The notes under the pieces: model-generated | Told to the model about the DNA's origin: nothing | Databases searched by the model: none | What the model saw: only the letters and a program-made list of their open reading frames with translations | Position numbers and translations under genes: made by a program | Source: Lactifluus volemus | Taxonomy: Eukaryota > Basidiomycota > Agaricomycetes > Russulales > Russulaceae | Assembly (NCBI GenBank): GCA_022376515.1 | Contig: WTXI01000018.1 | Location: 186,001 to 250,000 of the forward strand | Reading direction: 5' to 3' | Length of the DNA stretch: 64,000 nt | Shown: in pieces, positions 1 to 11,452 of the stretch | How positions within the stretch are numbered: the stretch's first letter is position 1 | Layout of the letters: the number at the start of each line of letters is the position of its first letter

Positions 1-107
1 AGGTAACATCAGTGCAGGTTTTCAAATGAAAGCAGGAGGAGGGGCGCACTGCCAGTGTGTGGGCGAGGTTCAGGACCATCTGGCGCCCTTGTAGCTCCTG
101 GAACGGT

Positions 108-1036
108 TCAGAATAAATATATGGTATGCTTCGATGACTTACTTCTCGCCCTCTTGTTTGAGTTCGCTCGAGGTGGTGCCTCAGATGACCGCTTTGCTGG
201 ACACACAGCTTGGCTATCGCTATCTGACAATGTAGCTTCTTCCGAGTTGCATTTGATAGAGATCTGTTTCTTCGAGTACGTGCTGTGCCACTGCGAATAC
301 CCATTGGTGCATATAGACCTGGCCTTCCAATGGCCTTCGCAGAATTTGAGGAGGGGGTATTGCTCTTCGATCTCCTCGTAGAATCGTAACTGTGCTCTGG
401 CGTCCACCTCTCGCCATGGGCATCCGAGATTACCGTCGTAGTCCTGGTAGAGGACGCGCCAGAAATGTCGGCTGGCCTCGCGAATGGCATCCACTTCTTT
501 CCCCTCCAGGACCCGCCCTGTCTCATCCTGAAGGAACCTGAACATGACGTTCTCACCCTCAATATTGCGACCTCGGCCACCTTTGGGTTTTTCGTCTTTT
601 AGAGCCTTGTACTGTTTGAGGTACCAGAAGTCGATCTTTGGGTAGTCCTTCCTTTGCATCGGTGGCTTGGTCGGTGGAGGCACAGGCGTTTGAGCGTCGA
701 CAGTCTGGTCGATGTGCACCGTCTTCCCCCCTTGGCGCATAGCATCTAAAAGGTCCTTGAATAGTTTCCTGGAGTATATAACGTTGTAAAATGAGAATAT
801 GAGCGTATAATTTGTATAACTTACTCAGAAGTGTCTGCGCGCGCCTTATGCTCTTGGCATTGGCTCCAAAGATATAGGTAGGCGGGATTTCTGACCGCCA
901 CGAGGTCCTTGTGTGTGGCATCCGCAAGTACATCCGAGTCCTTGTGTACCCTCGACTGGAATGGGCTCCCCTACATACGTGCACAGAATTTGTCAATGAA
1001 TATTAATGGAAACGCGCATATATCTACACTTACAAG
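108..1036 (-). CDS. Hypothetical basidiomycete protein, 3' exons
   Basis: I do not recognise the family. Three exons join in one frame: one ending at 1034 (upstream limit unresolved), 970-825, and 768-108 with the stop. The introns are 1033-971 and 824-769 (56 nt), both with GTAAGT donors and AG acceptors. The last two exons sum to 807 nt, a multiple of three. The readable protein has a Pro-rich linker (PVPPPTKPP), then a compact domain with FWRVLYQDYDG, an acidic helix (FYEEIEEQYP) and an HWKA..YSQWH region. A basic tail (NKRARSKSSK) could be a nuclear localisation signal. The 5' exons near 1040-1390 could not be assigned. It lies downstream of the transposase on the same strand, so it may belong to that element or be an unrelated host gene. 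Confidence 0.55.
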
Positions 1037-1593
1037 CGTAAATGAGTCCTGATCCAACTCATGAGTGTACCCTCTACGTTGTGAATGCGCCGAGTGACCG
1101 CTATAGAGTGGGGGGTGGGGGGTGTGTCCAGAGACTCTACAGATAGAGAGCGATTGTGTCCGAAGCCTCTGAAGACATTACCAGACGTGCGGCCTGGCAT
1201 AGCAAGATGGGAGAGACCTCGCGATGGGAAAGAGTCTAGATCGCACTGCGAGGATGCGTACAAATCCATTGGGGCTTGGCTAAAGTGGGGACGTGAAAGT
1301 GTAACGAAAAAAAGTGGGGATGCATTTATTTGCATTCCATAACCCGTAATTGGAAGACAGTGTTCTTGAAGCGCGTTCTGTAAGCACGACATATCTGTAC
1401 GTTTGAGAACACATTCAATACGATTTGATTTGATTCTAAGTACTACTACACAATGATTTGAAACGGTGCATGTTTTATGCGTTACGGAGAGACGATTTAT
1501 ACTAAGGCATACGACTTAACGGCGAAGGAACGAGCTTGTACACTAAATTCATATCCCAATGTCTTCGTACAAATCATCTGAGGTCCGCGGAAG

Positions 1594-2472
1594 TCAGTAG
1601 GTGCATATAGTGTATGAATTAGCCATACCGATCTCAGAGTCAGAATATTGAAATATTTCATCCATCTTATTGGCGACGCGATCCATCGCCTCCCTCACAC
1701 TGTTTTCTTGCGCTTCTTGAATGATCTGTGCCAGGCTTCGGCCGTTGATAGTTATTTGCGACGGCTCTAGTGTGGCCGGCAGAGGGGTAGGGACAGAATG
1801 TGCACGGTGCACATTGTGTGAAGTGTGCGGCGTGCACAATGTGCAAGGAATTGGATGCACTTGGCGCGGCGTGCACAATGTACATGGAATCGTATGCACT
1901 TGGTGTGATGCATGTATCGTGTATAATGTGCAGTGATTCGGATGCACAGTGTGTGAAGCGTGTACCGTATCTGCATGCGCCACGCAGCACATATTGGAAT
2001 GAGAATGAAAGCCATGAGAGGCCTGGACTCTGCATGAGGTGCGGGAACGACGATGTGGGGCATGCAATCTACGCGAGATTCTGGGATCGGGAAAATCTGT
2101 TTGTGTTTCTTGATCTCTACGTGATGGACTAGGCTGGGGGGACTTTGTGTGCGGCACTTGCACTGCCAACAGTGGGATGGGAAGTGGGAATGGCGCGGGC
2201 GATCTGCAAACTGAGGGTCGTGATGTACCAGATGCCTTAGAAGAATTCATTGTGTCGCACTGATTTTGTGCATTTGGGCACGGAATGGGACTATCTGGGG
2301 AGGGAGGGGAGCGTCGTTCCTGTTCCTGTGTTTCTAGAATCTCTATTATCTCTTGTTGCTTGTTTCCACCCACGAAGTTGGACGAGACGCTGCAAGGATC
2401 GACGACACTAGCACGCACACTCTTTGCAATGTCAATCTGAGCCGGTTTGCGAGCCGATCTAATAGGCGGCAT
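1594..2472 (-). CDS. Hypothetical protein with His/Cys-rich 13-residue repeats
   Basis: This open frame starts at MPPIRSARKP; a longer start at 2541 is possible. No known domain is recognised. The N-terminal third is charged and polar (QQEIIEILETQEQE) and the middle is Pro/Ser-rich. A central tract is rich in His, Cys and Thr, built from near-repeats around IPCTLCTP and VHxxHxVH. It corresponds to 39-bp DNA repeats. The C-terminus has a helix-like segment (RSLAQIIQEAQENSVREAMDRVANKMDEI, from roughly residue 240). The gene sits between the transposase and the left-end gene, all on the same strand. It could be an accessory ORF of the transposon or a spurious frame over the repeat. Introns were not excluded. 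Confidence 0.35.
   Translation of the reverse strand: MPPIRSARKPAQIDIAKSVRASVVDPCSVSSNFVGGNKQQEIIEILETQEQERRSPPSPDSPIPCPNAQNQCDTMNSSKASGTSRPSVCRSPAPFPLPIPLLAVQVPHTKSPQPSPSRRDQETQTDFPDPRISRRLHAPHRRSRTSCRVQASHGFHSHSNMCCVAHADTVHASHTVHPNHCTLYTIHASHQVHTIPCTLCTPRQVHPIPCTLCTPHTSHNVHRAHSVPTPLPATLEPSQITINGRSLAQIIQEAQENSVREAMDRVANKMDEIFQYSDSEIGMANSYTICTY
1828..1905. repeat. 39-bp tandem repeat inside the His/Cys-rich ORF
   Basis: Two adjacent 39-bp units both begin CGGCGTGCACAATGT, at 1828 and 1867, and differ at only a few bases. Diverged partial units extend to about 1960. Each unit encodes 13 residues on the minus strand, so the frame is kept. This is a coding minisatellite. Confidence 0.7.
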
Positions 2473-2660
2473 AGTGGATAGGTGATTGTATGCGCGTAAG
2501 TCCTTCGGGAACACCCCCTTGCAATGTGAATATATGCGCATGAGAGTATTTTCTACGTAGAATTCTGCCCAAGTCTCACGTGCACATTGAATTTGGCCAT
2601 TGGCATGCGGCTAAGTCGCGATGAGATATATCTCGCATTCTGTACACAGCACAGCTACAA

Positions 2661-5600
2661 TTATTCGATTAACTGATCACCTCCCTCTGCAATGACCAGC
2701 GCGTCCAGACCAGGTTTCTCGACCACGAAATATTGTGTACTATTATCGCCCTCACTCGGCCTAATAGGTACCATGGCCACCACAGAAATGATCGCCCTAA
2801 CATCGACAACGCGAAGGTCGGTTCTCCCTTGATATGTGCACACATACAATGCACCGTGAGATACGCTGAGAAGGTGCATATCTGGCTCAGACCAGATAGA
2901 TACTAGTGCATATGGACGCACGGTCCCCGAGTGTTTGCTCCGGAAATAAAACTGTACTTCTCCGAGGCGGTAAACTTCGCCAGATAAGATCTATATGTAT
3001 CTGCAATGAGATGTGCACTATATCGGATGAGGGGGATGTCACCTTCACGTTGCGTGAACATCGCACCGTTTCTGTTTCTAGTTCACCCTCCTTCCACGAA
3101 GCACGAGCAATCTGTTTATTAGGTAGAAGGAGTCTAGCCCATCGTCTATACCTCGGCTCCCAGTGTCTAGCGAGTGAACCATTCTCCGAGATCATGAAAT
3201 GCCTAAGTGCGTCGGCTTCTGCACCCGTGAATAAAATCGGATTCTTGTCTTTTGCCCCAAGAAGAACATATCCCTCTGATTTGAATGCGCCGTCAGGTAA
3301 CTTCACAGAAGACTTGTCGAACGCCGGATTCATTGCCTTGAGTGCATTGACCTGGCTGCTCCTAAGTCCACGATTCGCAATGTTCGCGAAGGGAGTTGAG
3401 TGCTGCTTGACCTCCCCACCGAGGCTACCAATCGTTCGCTCAAGGGTCCATTGTTGGACGTAGACTCCAGGTCCAATGCGCGTCGTCTCTTGTGCGAGAT
3501 GAACCATGGCATGAACGCTCTGGCGCACAAAGTGCAGTCTGCTTGGGAGCCGAGAGTAATAAAGTAACTCGAATTCCTCGACAAACTCGAGAAGGAGCCT
3601 ATGAGCGACAATAAGCTGAGCTACCTTGATCCGCCGCTGATGGAGGATTCGCACACCCTGCACAAGTTTGCAGAAGTGTTCCCAATATACACGAGGCAAG
3701 ACGTCCAAGAGGAGCCCAGGTCCTAGCCCAAACAAGTACATTAAGAATTCCCAAGCCTTATAACCACTCGATATTTTCTCGGCCGGGTTTCGAGGAGGTC
3801 GATCAAACGAACCGGGGAGATATTGTCTGCACAAGGCGACTTCATGACCATGTTTCCGCCATACATCACCAGTCAGACACATCCATGGCCAATGTAGCTT
3901 AGAGTCGTCCTTATCGCAATCGATAGTCCCGCGCCATAGTCCCAGAAAGAGATCGGGTAGATTAAGCGAGATAAGATGCATGATGTCGATCGCGAAGCAC
4001 CTCGGAGGTGCCAGTGATCGGTGAGGATTTAGCCCACTAAAGAGACTTGGTTTACAGATTCCAGTCTCTCTGCGCTCGTTTTTGTAGTGCGTGTCGTTGC
4101 GGCTCTGCAGCAATCTAGACAAACCTGCCTGGTACAGATCAGGCGATGGTTCCGTGAGCTTATATATATCGACGTCATTGTGATCGCAGCCAGAGACAGC
4201 GTAGTCCAGTGGCTTTAGCATCACTGGGTAGTAGTGCGGTCCGTTTTCCTTATGCCTGCCTTTAAGCCCGCAGTAGAGACGACAGCCGAAAGCACCGTGA
4301 TGACCGACTTGACCGTTAAGCTGAGAAAGTCCGGGGCCATCAGCCATGCCGAGATAAAAGTACGGGAAAGAGGTGAAGACACGATCCAAATTTGCATCCC
4401 ATATTCTGAGGCCATCGCGCTGAAGAGCGGCCAGATGGTGCAGCCCAGGAAATAGGAAAGAGTCGAGGTTTTTGGGCTTGTTTGGGCCCGGGATGAAGCC
4501 CCCAGGAAGCACATATCTCTTCTTGTATCGCAGCTCCGGAGGGAGATCCAGCAAGACCCAGATATAGATCCAACAATCAGATTGTTTATTCTGGTACAAT
4601 TGTGCACCATCGACGGACAACATCAAGACTGTGTCGTCTGGCTTAATATCTCCATCCCGGACAGCCTCAAGGAACGCGCGGCCACAATAAACGTCATTGT
4701 ATTCGTCGACAGATAACTCTGACGAGACTAAGAGGCCATCCATGAGATCTTCCATTGTACGCCGCCGATAGCCCATGTTTTGAGCGCCATCATCGCTACG
4801 CCATTGCGCCTGGATCTGTGGGCCAATTGGGATCGTGAGCGACTGCTTCCGAGGGCGTAATTTCTGACTGTTTCCCCCTCCGGCCAGTTCATAGCGTGCC
4901 TCTCCACACATGGGACAGGTCGTCATGTCACGGAAGGGACCAGTGAAGGTGACACACGATTGCATACACATGTCTGTCATAATGGGGAATATCCCTGTGA
5001 GATCTTGAATGCGTTGCTTGATCTGCGCATGTGATAATAGTTTTATCTCAGGGGAATGGAGCCCGATCCCATCCATTATCATCGTGTAAATGGCCTCGGA
5101 ACCATTTGTCGATGCCAAGAACATATCGATACACAACCGCAAGTCTTTGTCCGATAGATCTACCAAGAAGGTCGCTGGGGAACGAAGACGTTCACGAACA
5201 TCATCTGGCAATGGATCTCGATCCAACGTCGCTGCACGTAGCTCGGCGATAAATGACATTGCTGTCTTGAGCGCAACGACGGTGGGAACAATTGAATCTG
5301 GATCGCGATCGTTAAATTCCCCAGGTACATCGTCCGGGATAGCATCCGGCGGGTCAATAGGAGAGGGAGCACTCCTGTGGCAATCGTCTGTTGTAACAGT
5401 ACATTCATTTGTTTCATTCGTTGGTTGCACATCCCCCGATGGGATAGTGGGAGAAGGAGGTGTATCGTCGTCTGACCAGAGATGCTGCTGATCGACACAA
5501 TCAATTTCGGCTTCAGAGTGATCAGCACGCCCTTGTGATGTGCTCCCTAGGTCGTTCAAGTGTTCACTAGATTGGACCCGCCTTGGTTTATTTTGCATCC

Positions 5601-5860
5601 GATGTTCTTTCTATATATTTAATGACAGTCTTCGCAATGAAGACGACAGAGTACACACGTCGCTCTGGAAGTTCTCCTGACGCCAGTTGAATTGGCTGTC
5701 CATTGAATATCGACCCTCGTTTGTTGTACACTCCGAGATAGTCAGCCGCCCGGTATTGTTTATGACGGCTGTAGGTGGCTCGAGATACGCGCGTTTTCTC
5801 CTTACAATATCGCGAGCAAGAACAATAAAATGTGCGATTGGGTTTATTAGGGGTAGACAT
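2661..5860 (-). CDS. Plavaka/CACTA-type Tnp2 transposase
   Basis: This is a large transposase of the CMC (CACTA/Tnp2) superfamily as found in basidiomycetes, acting in the nucleus on element ends. The first ATG at 5860 opens an N-terminal C.C...C......VS..T...H zinc-finger-like segment. It must splice to the main exon near 5590-5740; that junction is unresolved. The main exon (about 5598-3043) has a CPMCGEARYE zinc ribbon and LMLSVDGAQLY with the first likely catalytic Asp. It also has the family motif LPGGFIPGPNKPKN, MADGPGLSQLNG and FAIDIMHLISLNLPDLFLGLW. A 91-nt intron (3042-2952) leads in phase to the C-terminal exon (VRPYALVSIWSEPD...VVAMVP...VEKPGLDAL), which stops at 2661. The coding frame looks open, so the copy may be recent. 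Element termini and target duplication were not found. Confidence 0.85.
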
Positions 5861-6054
5861 GAAATCAAGACGTTCGATGGACAGCACGTTTAGAAGGGGG
5901 AAACACACGCATTCATTTATTTGATTCGGTTCACTCGTATAAAGTACATGGGCATGTGATTATATGCACTGGCCATGTGACCAGATAGCGACTGGGTCGA
6001 CAAGGCGTTCTATATTTGGGACAAAGTTTTCGCGCGTTCAAAAGACTCAGTACA

Positions 6055-6285
6055 CAGATTTGATTTGATTCTAATAGGTGCTTTAGATCGAAGAATATAT
6101 CTCGTAAGCGAGATCAATTTAATTCAATATAATTCGGCTTGTGATCGAACGATATTCAAATTCGTTTAGCCGATATCAATCTACTTGAATCAACGTAATT
6201 CATATCAACTGGCACAAATATACTTAAATCAATATTTAATTTCTATTAATTGCGATTAGTTTACTGTAAGTCATTTCTCGTAGGG
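6055..6285. repeat. AT-rich GAATT/AATTCAAT tract
   Basis: This low-complexity tract is built from variants of TCAATTTAATTCAAT and GATTTGATTTGATTCTA. Similar sequence fills the subterminal regions of the hAT-like element (6913-7190 and 9060-9295) and of the copy at 63.2-63.5 kb. GTGCTTTAGATCGA at 6079 matches, inverted, the end of the 63.5-kb tract. It is probably a relic of the same repeat family. A GATTTGATTTGATTCTA motif also occurs near 1420, on the other side of the transposase. Confidence 0.45.
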
Positions 6286-6453
6286 CCTGATTGGTCAGTT
6301 GTTCCGTCAGAAACGTTAGAAACTCAGAACCGAATCGATTAATGTTGCAATGTTGCAAATCTCCTGTAGTCTGCGCGGTGGTTCAGTGCTTCTGATATAT
6401 CGGCATAATTCTTCTCCAGAGGCCTCGGGTATTACAAACTCGAGCTGTCTGGG

Positions 6454-6460
6454 TATAAAA
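6454..6460 (+). promoter_or_regulatory. TATA box of secreted-peptide gene
   Basis: TATAAAA lies 83 bp before the start codon at 6543. The paralogous gene at 61.3 kb has the same box at the same distance, followed by similar CT-rich leader sequence and a shared TTGAAGCGTT motif. The core promoter is therefore conserved between copies. Confidence 0.7.
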
Positions 6461-6542
6461 ACTGGGCCACCCCCTCCTTCTCTCACCAACGTTCATCACC
6501 CTTGAAGCGTTTTATCCTTTCACATTACTTGCTCTGAACGCA

Positions 6543-6758
6543 ATGATGTTTATGAAGACCATTTTGGCCCTCTCTTTTGCTGCTCTCGCTCTCGCTGCAC
6601 CGACTCTACAGCCTGAGGGCGCGCGCGCCGAGTGTGAACACGGGCTAGTCTCCGGTACGTTCTGTTAGAACTCATGCCCGTAGCCCGCCTGGTGCAAGCT
6701 TGACTAACCTAACATAGGAATTGTTTATGGCCTTGTTGGTGGCTCTTCCAACTGCTGA
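6543..6758 (+). CDS. Small secreted peptide, 50 aa, copy 1
   Basis: Two exons (6543-6654 and 6718-6758) join in phase across a 63-nt intron (GTACGT..CATAG), giving 153 nt including the stop. The product begins MMFMKTILALSFAALALAAP, a clear signal peptide. The mature part is about 30 residues with two cysteines, the second being the last residue before the stop. The cysteines could form one disulfide loop. No known family is recognised. The paralog at 61256-61488 shares promoter, signal peptide, intron position and 3' flank but hardly any mature sequence. Its 3' flank is interrupted at 6913 by a mobile element, which leaves the coding region intact. Export is expected; function unknown. Confidence 0.7.
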
Positions 6759-6912
6759 GTTGCAGACCAGCCGATGAGGCCTGCATGAGGACCCACAAAT
6801 CCACATAGTACAAGCGTGATTAGCGCGCATTGTGGACTTTATGTTACAAGAGGCTGATATGTTAGTTCATGGCTTTTGCATATCGGTTATGTCAGGAACC
6901 TTGGGTTCACCC

Positions 6913-9295
6913 CCAGTGAGAAATGGAATGAAGTAATTCGTAGTAAATTGAATTAATTTGAACGATTCAATTTAATTAAATGGTCTGAACATATGCCGAT
7001 TTAAATCAATTGAAAATTGAAGACATTTGAAGTTTTCTGAATTTAATTGAATACCAGATCAGATCGGAACGAATTTGCTTGATCAGGATTGAACCAGGTA
7101 GAATTGAATTAATCACCATTTATTTTCTATTTACGGTTACAGCTCTATTCAATTTTATTCTACCCTCGATGCTAATCACATTGCCCCAGCTTGCCACGCG
7201 TCAAATAATCCAGTCTTAATGCTCACCGTGTCTGCGAACCCGACTACTGCAGTCAAAGATCCACCATCTCCACATCATCCCATCGTCCACTCTGGGTGTG
7301 GGCGTGTGAGTTCCTCGGCCTCGGCATGCACTTGGATTCGTTGCTGTGTGAGAGGGGGCAGATGTGGGGCGGAGACATCATGGGACTCTCCACACCGAGT
7401 CCACGGGGCGGCGGCAGTGAGAATGAGGTCAGGGTCGTCATCGTCATCGTCATCATCGTTTTGTTCTTGTTCTTGTTTTTGGGTTTAGTGATCTATCCGT
7501 ATTGGAGTTCATAAAGGGTCAGGAGGGAAAACAATAGGGAAAGACTGAAACACACACTGGCAGGCATCTGCGGACCAAATCAGCCATGGAAACATGGTTC
7601 CAATGACCAACAAAGAGTGTAAGAAAGATGTCAACGGTGGGATCCCTTGTAGCGAAGGGCTGACCTTGCTGATGGCAGCGTGACCCAGACCACCACAAGG
7701 TGCCCATATTGGCTACCCCATCGTTTGCACGGATCGAATTCCTGGGATTACCTTGATCAACGAGAAATAGCATTACAAAGGTCTCTAGGAGAGACATACA
7801 ATCCCAGCCACCAGTCAGTTCATGCACAAAGTACCGCGCACCGTCCACACCGAGGACGAAACCAACGGGATTTGCGCCCATCAATAGCAAGATGTTGAAG
7901 ACCCCACCTGCCGTTCATACGAGGCGGTACCACCACTTTTCCCCAAACTACAGCAAAAAAAAGGGAATGGGGTGAGAAAAGAGCTCGCTTCCAGATATTA
8001 ACCACACCCTACAGAGTTTGATAATAGCACACACACCAAGGATGCAGGTAACGCTGGAGGGGAAAAAAGTTAGCTATAGACAACAAAAACTGACCTGGCA
8101 GCGGCGGCAGCCAGGGGAAGAGGGGTTAGTATGGAGATGCCAAGGTTGAGAGGAGGTCTGTTGCTCTGGTGAGGTTACGTCTGGAATTCAGAAGTTATGA
8201 TCCACTATCGAGTGCTGCAATCGACGAACTCACTAGGCTGAAGGGTATCGGGAACATGGCTGAACATAGCCATGTCCATGTTGGCATGAATTGCCCAGTT
8301 ACAGCCAGCATCATTGCGCGCAGTAACCAATACTGAATAATGCTGAGAAACAGTGACACTCAGAAGGTCGATGGGATGCTCGTCAATGTCAGTCTACGAT
8401 ATATCGTCAGTGCCTGATCAGAGCCTCCAACGCAGATATCAAGGGGATACAGACGCCATCGGCTTCTATAATACGCATATGCGGCGAACACGCCAGTGCT
8501 CACGATGTGGAGTCGATAAGTCTTGCCGGGTTCGAACGATAGTGTCGCGTTCTCGTTGAAGCTGACATGGGAAGTGACAGGAGCGGGCTTTTCCCCTGAA
8601 ATTGGGCCTGGGTAACAGCCATCCTGGGCAAAGTACATCAATGCCGCATTTTCAGACGCATAAGATTTGTGAATTTGCTGAACTGACGACGCCGTGAGGA
8701 TCTCTTCATGACGGCAACAGCACGGGAGGGCCGGAGGGGAGGCAGGTGAGAGGAAGCACGTTGGGGGCAATGGGAGAAAAGCACGGCCATATGCAAAAAA
8801 AAAGATCCAAATGATGCTGGTCTGAGGAAGCTTGGAAGGGAGACACTCACGAAGGTATGTAGAGAGTATACAGGCCTCACGGGCAACAGAGGAAAGAACT
8901 GGGGGACGCTTTGAGGAGAGGAGGAGGGAAGAAATGTATGCGCCTAAGTCAGCGCAACATAAAGTCGATAGATGTAGCACGACAAACAACCACAAACAGG
9001 GCAGTGCCTGGGTCAGTAAGTACTCGATGCAGTGCTCAATACTGTAACTGGATAAACAGTGCGCGATTCATTTCTAATCAGTTACTTTCGATCGAGTGAT
9101 AAATCTCATGCGCGATCATTTCTATTCAATCGAATTCAGCTAGCGATTGAATGCTATTCAAAAGTTATCAACCGAGATCAATTACATCGAATTAATATTT
9201 TTGTTATCTTTTTATATCAATTCACATCAATTGTATTCATTTCATTCAATTTTATTCGATCAGATTATATTTAATTCGTTCCACTTCTCACTGGG
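6913..9295. mobile_element. hAT-like non-autonomous element, 2.38 kb
   Basis: The ends are inverted repeats, CCAGTGAGAAATGGAAT at 6913 and the complement of CCAGTGAGAAGTGGAAC at 9295. They are flanked by an 8-bp direct repeat GTTCACCC (6905-6912 and 9296-9303). An 8-bp duplication with CAGTG-type termini fits the hAT superfamily. Subterminal 230-280 bp on both sides are AT-rich. No transposase reading frame is visible; the interior carries a multicopper-oxidase gene fragment and unrecognised sequence. Comparison with the 61-kb paralogous locus shows the flanks are contiguous there: TGGACTTTATGTTAC and CCAGTGGGGATT are neighbours at 61.15-61.2 kb. That supports insertion here. Confidence 0.75.
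8205..8705 (-). pseudogene. Fragment of Fet3-like multicopper oxidase (ferroxidase)
   Basis: Reading from 8705 down, the frame gives FNENATLSFEPGKTYRLHIVSTG, then after a frame change MRIIEADG. A 61-nt intron (8454-8394) follows, then TDIDEHPIDLLSVTVSQHY, SVLVTARNDAGCNWAIHANMD and VPDTLQPS. This is the second cupredoxin domain of fungal Fet3-type ferroxidases, which oxidise iron(II) at the cell surface for uptake. The stretch that normally reads WIDGHD before MRIIEADG is missing, which breaks the frame. The copper-binding histidine motifs (HxH, HCHxxxH) are absent. It lies inside the hAT-like element, so it looks like captured host sequence. A functional product is unlikely. Confidence 0.8.
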
Positions 9296-9303
9296 GTTCA
9301 CCC

Positions 9304-11452
9304 TTCACGTTGTCAACTTTTTTTGCTCTATGTGCCAGTGGGGATTTATTCTGTGATCTTTTCATCGTAAACAACATAAACTTTTGTGAGATGTCGTAAA
9401 TGGCTGTGGTGAGTGTGTGGGAATTTGTATGATGGTACTAGGAAGCCTGACAGTCACCGGAATTGAGGGTATTGACTTGGAACCTGACTGGCACTGTTCT
9501 CCACTGACTGATGGTCCGCTTTCATCTCATCTCACCCCGTCCGTCTTTGTGTGCACGATGCTTCTCCTGTACGTGAAAAATTCCCCCATCCCCACCTCCC
9601 CCTGTATCCACCCTTGCCTGGATTCACTTCCACATTGGTTTGCGTATCCCTTCCCAAAAATGGCTGTAGGGACTGAGATTCTTTGCAATGATGGCTTACC
9701 GCTTAGGCCACCCCGGGCCGGGCCTGCAACTGCGTTATACTTTGACTGTGTACTGGTTCGCATCCGGATGGGATGATGAAGTCGTCGCGCCATTTCTCAT
9801 AGTAGGATTAGCTGAGCCTATCCACCAGCGTGCGAGTCACGTCTAGAATCTGAGAGTCGCTCATTGTGAACTATTGATGTTAACCGATACTGACTGTTTT
9901 GTGTTCAGTTCGTCAGCTATGATCTATCACCTTTCCTAGAAGTCTGTACACGACACCAATTATTTTCCTCTCCTTAATTCAGTACCATCAATTCAGGTAA
10001 CAAAATTCAAGATTTCACAATTGTTACCTTTGCTCGATATCACGTTCCAAACGTGGTAGTCATTCATGTCCTCAAACACCAAGGAGAGTCCGATTTGCAC
10101 TGACTATCCTTCAACCGTACAAAACATAATTTTAACAATGTCAAAAATCATTGTCTCTAGGCCAAAGTCCCACTTTTGACCCATACCAAGATAGATGCAA
10201 GATAAGAGCGAGTGGCCGTTCCAGCTACTGCACCGATCCAAAGCCTTTCGGGCAATTATGGAAGGCGATGGAAGTGGAGCCACTACGCATATAACATATC
10301 TTCGCTGCGATACACGTTTCCCGGTACATGGGGGCGTGAGCACCGATTGCTTTCCCCAGTGACTGTTCGACAACGACGAATCGTCAGGTCGGCAAAATGA
10401 CAGAGGTTAAGACACAGGAAACTCGCGTTACCGATGTTCGGGTTCTTTTCCATCTCTAACAAACGAAAAAAAAAAAAAAACGCCAAATCGGACAGGCAGA
10501 CACACGCTCAGTCACTAGATGCCACCACGTGGCGTAAGCGGATCGTTAGGGCCCCGCCCGGTGATATCCTAGACATATGTTGGACCGAACGCAGTCTGCC
10601 TATCCAATGCGTGATAGGGTGATGATCTCAGGCCCATTGGACGTCGTGGCGGGCGCGCCACTTATACAATCCAAAATGGCACCATCACCATTACAGCTAG
10701 GTGCTTGCATCAGACCAAGAAAAGGTGAATTCGCTGGAAGTAATTTGGATGTGAAGTGGGACTCTGATTTGTTGCACATACACTACGAAAGAACAAGGTG
10801 TGTGGTGGGGAGCTGTTCGTATAAGGCGACAAAAGTACGTAATTGCAGTTTTTGAACAAATATTGTGAGGGACAACAGCGACGACAAAAAAGAAGGGGTG
10901 GGGGGAGGGAAACCCCAATCTGCTAAGTGGATGCAAGAAAAAGGAACAAACAAAAAAGATATAAAGGAGAGGGAGGGTTTTTACTGTAAATACTAAAATG
11001 TGACAAAACATTCACAAATGTCAATGCGTAAGATAAAAAAAAAAAAACCATTTGTTGAGGAGGACATTGAAATGCTGATGAAGGCCAAAATAAAGAAAGA
11101 AAGAAAAAAAAGATGCTGGTAAAAGCGAGAGGGAATGTAGGGAGGGTTGATTATATATGTGGAGAGAGCTTGCAAAGACTTGTGAAACGAGGGAATGGGG
11201 GTGCCTTTTGAGAGGCGTAAGACAAGTGTGACGAATGAGGAACGAAACAAAAAAAGTTGTCCCAGCCAGCACGAAAAATAAGAAAGAGAAGGAGAAAAAA
11301 AATAAATGAAATGGTGCAACTGGAAGGAGCGTGATTTAAACTGATACAGTAGTAATAGAACGAATTGTTGTTATTGTTGTGAGTGTTGTTGCGTGTGTGT
11401 GTGTGGCGAGGAGGTCCAGGTCCGATAACAGATTTTAAGCACAAACTCACTA
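9304..11452. other. Intergenic, no supported gene
   Basis: The first 150 bp after the insertion resume the 3' flank of the secreted-peptide gene (matching 61.0-61.15 kb). The rest holds only short frames, poly-A runs near 10467 and 11036, and purine-rich sequence. I see no conserved protein signal. The part nearest 11453 is probably the 3' UTR of the next gene. Confidence 0.5.

Noticed and set aside
1419..6075. 17-bp direct repeat GATTTGATTTGATTCTA on both sides of the transposase as its target duplication
   Set aside because: CACTA elements usually make 2-4-bp duplications, and the motif belongs to a common AT-rich repeat in the window.
6543..6758. Possibility that the 50-aa peptide is a mating pheromone precursor
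   Set aside because: Basidiomycete pheromone precursors end in a CaaX box. This peptide ends in Cys directly before the stop and begins with a classical signal peptide, and no receptor gene is nearby.
7519..7890. Minus-strand frame inside the hAT-like element (GANPVGFVLGVDGARYF)
   Set aside because: There is a faint likeness to membrane acyltransferase tails, but an in-frame stop lies just upstream and no catalytic motif is seen. Too weak to annotate.
10104..10373. 89-residue frame on the minus strand in the intergenic region
   Set aside because: Low protein-like character, no recognised domain, and a similar-length frame on the opposite strand.
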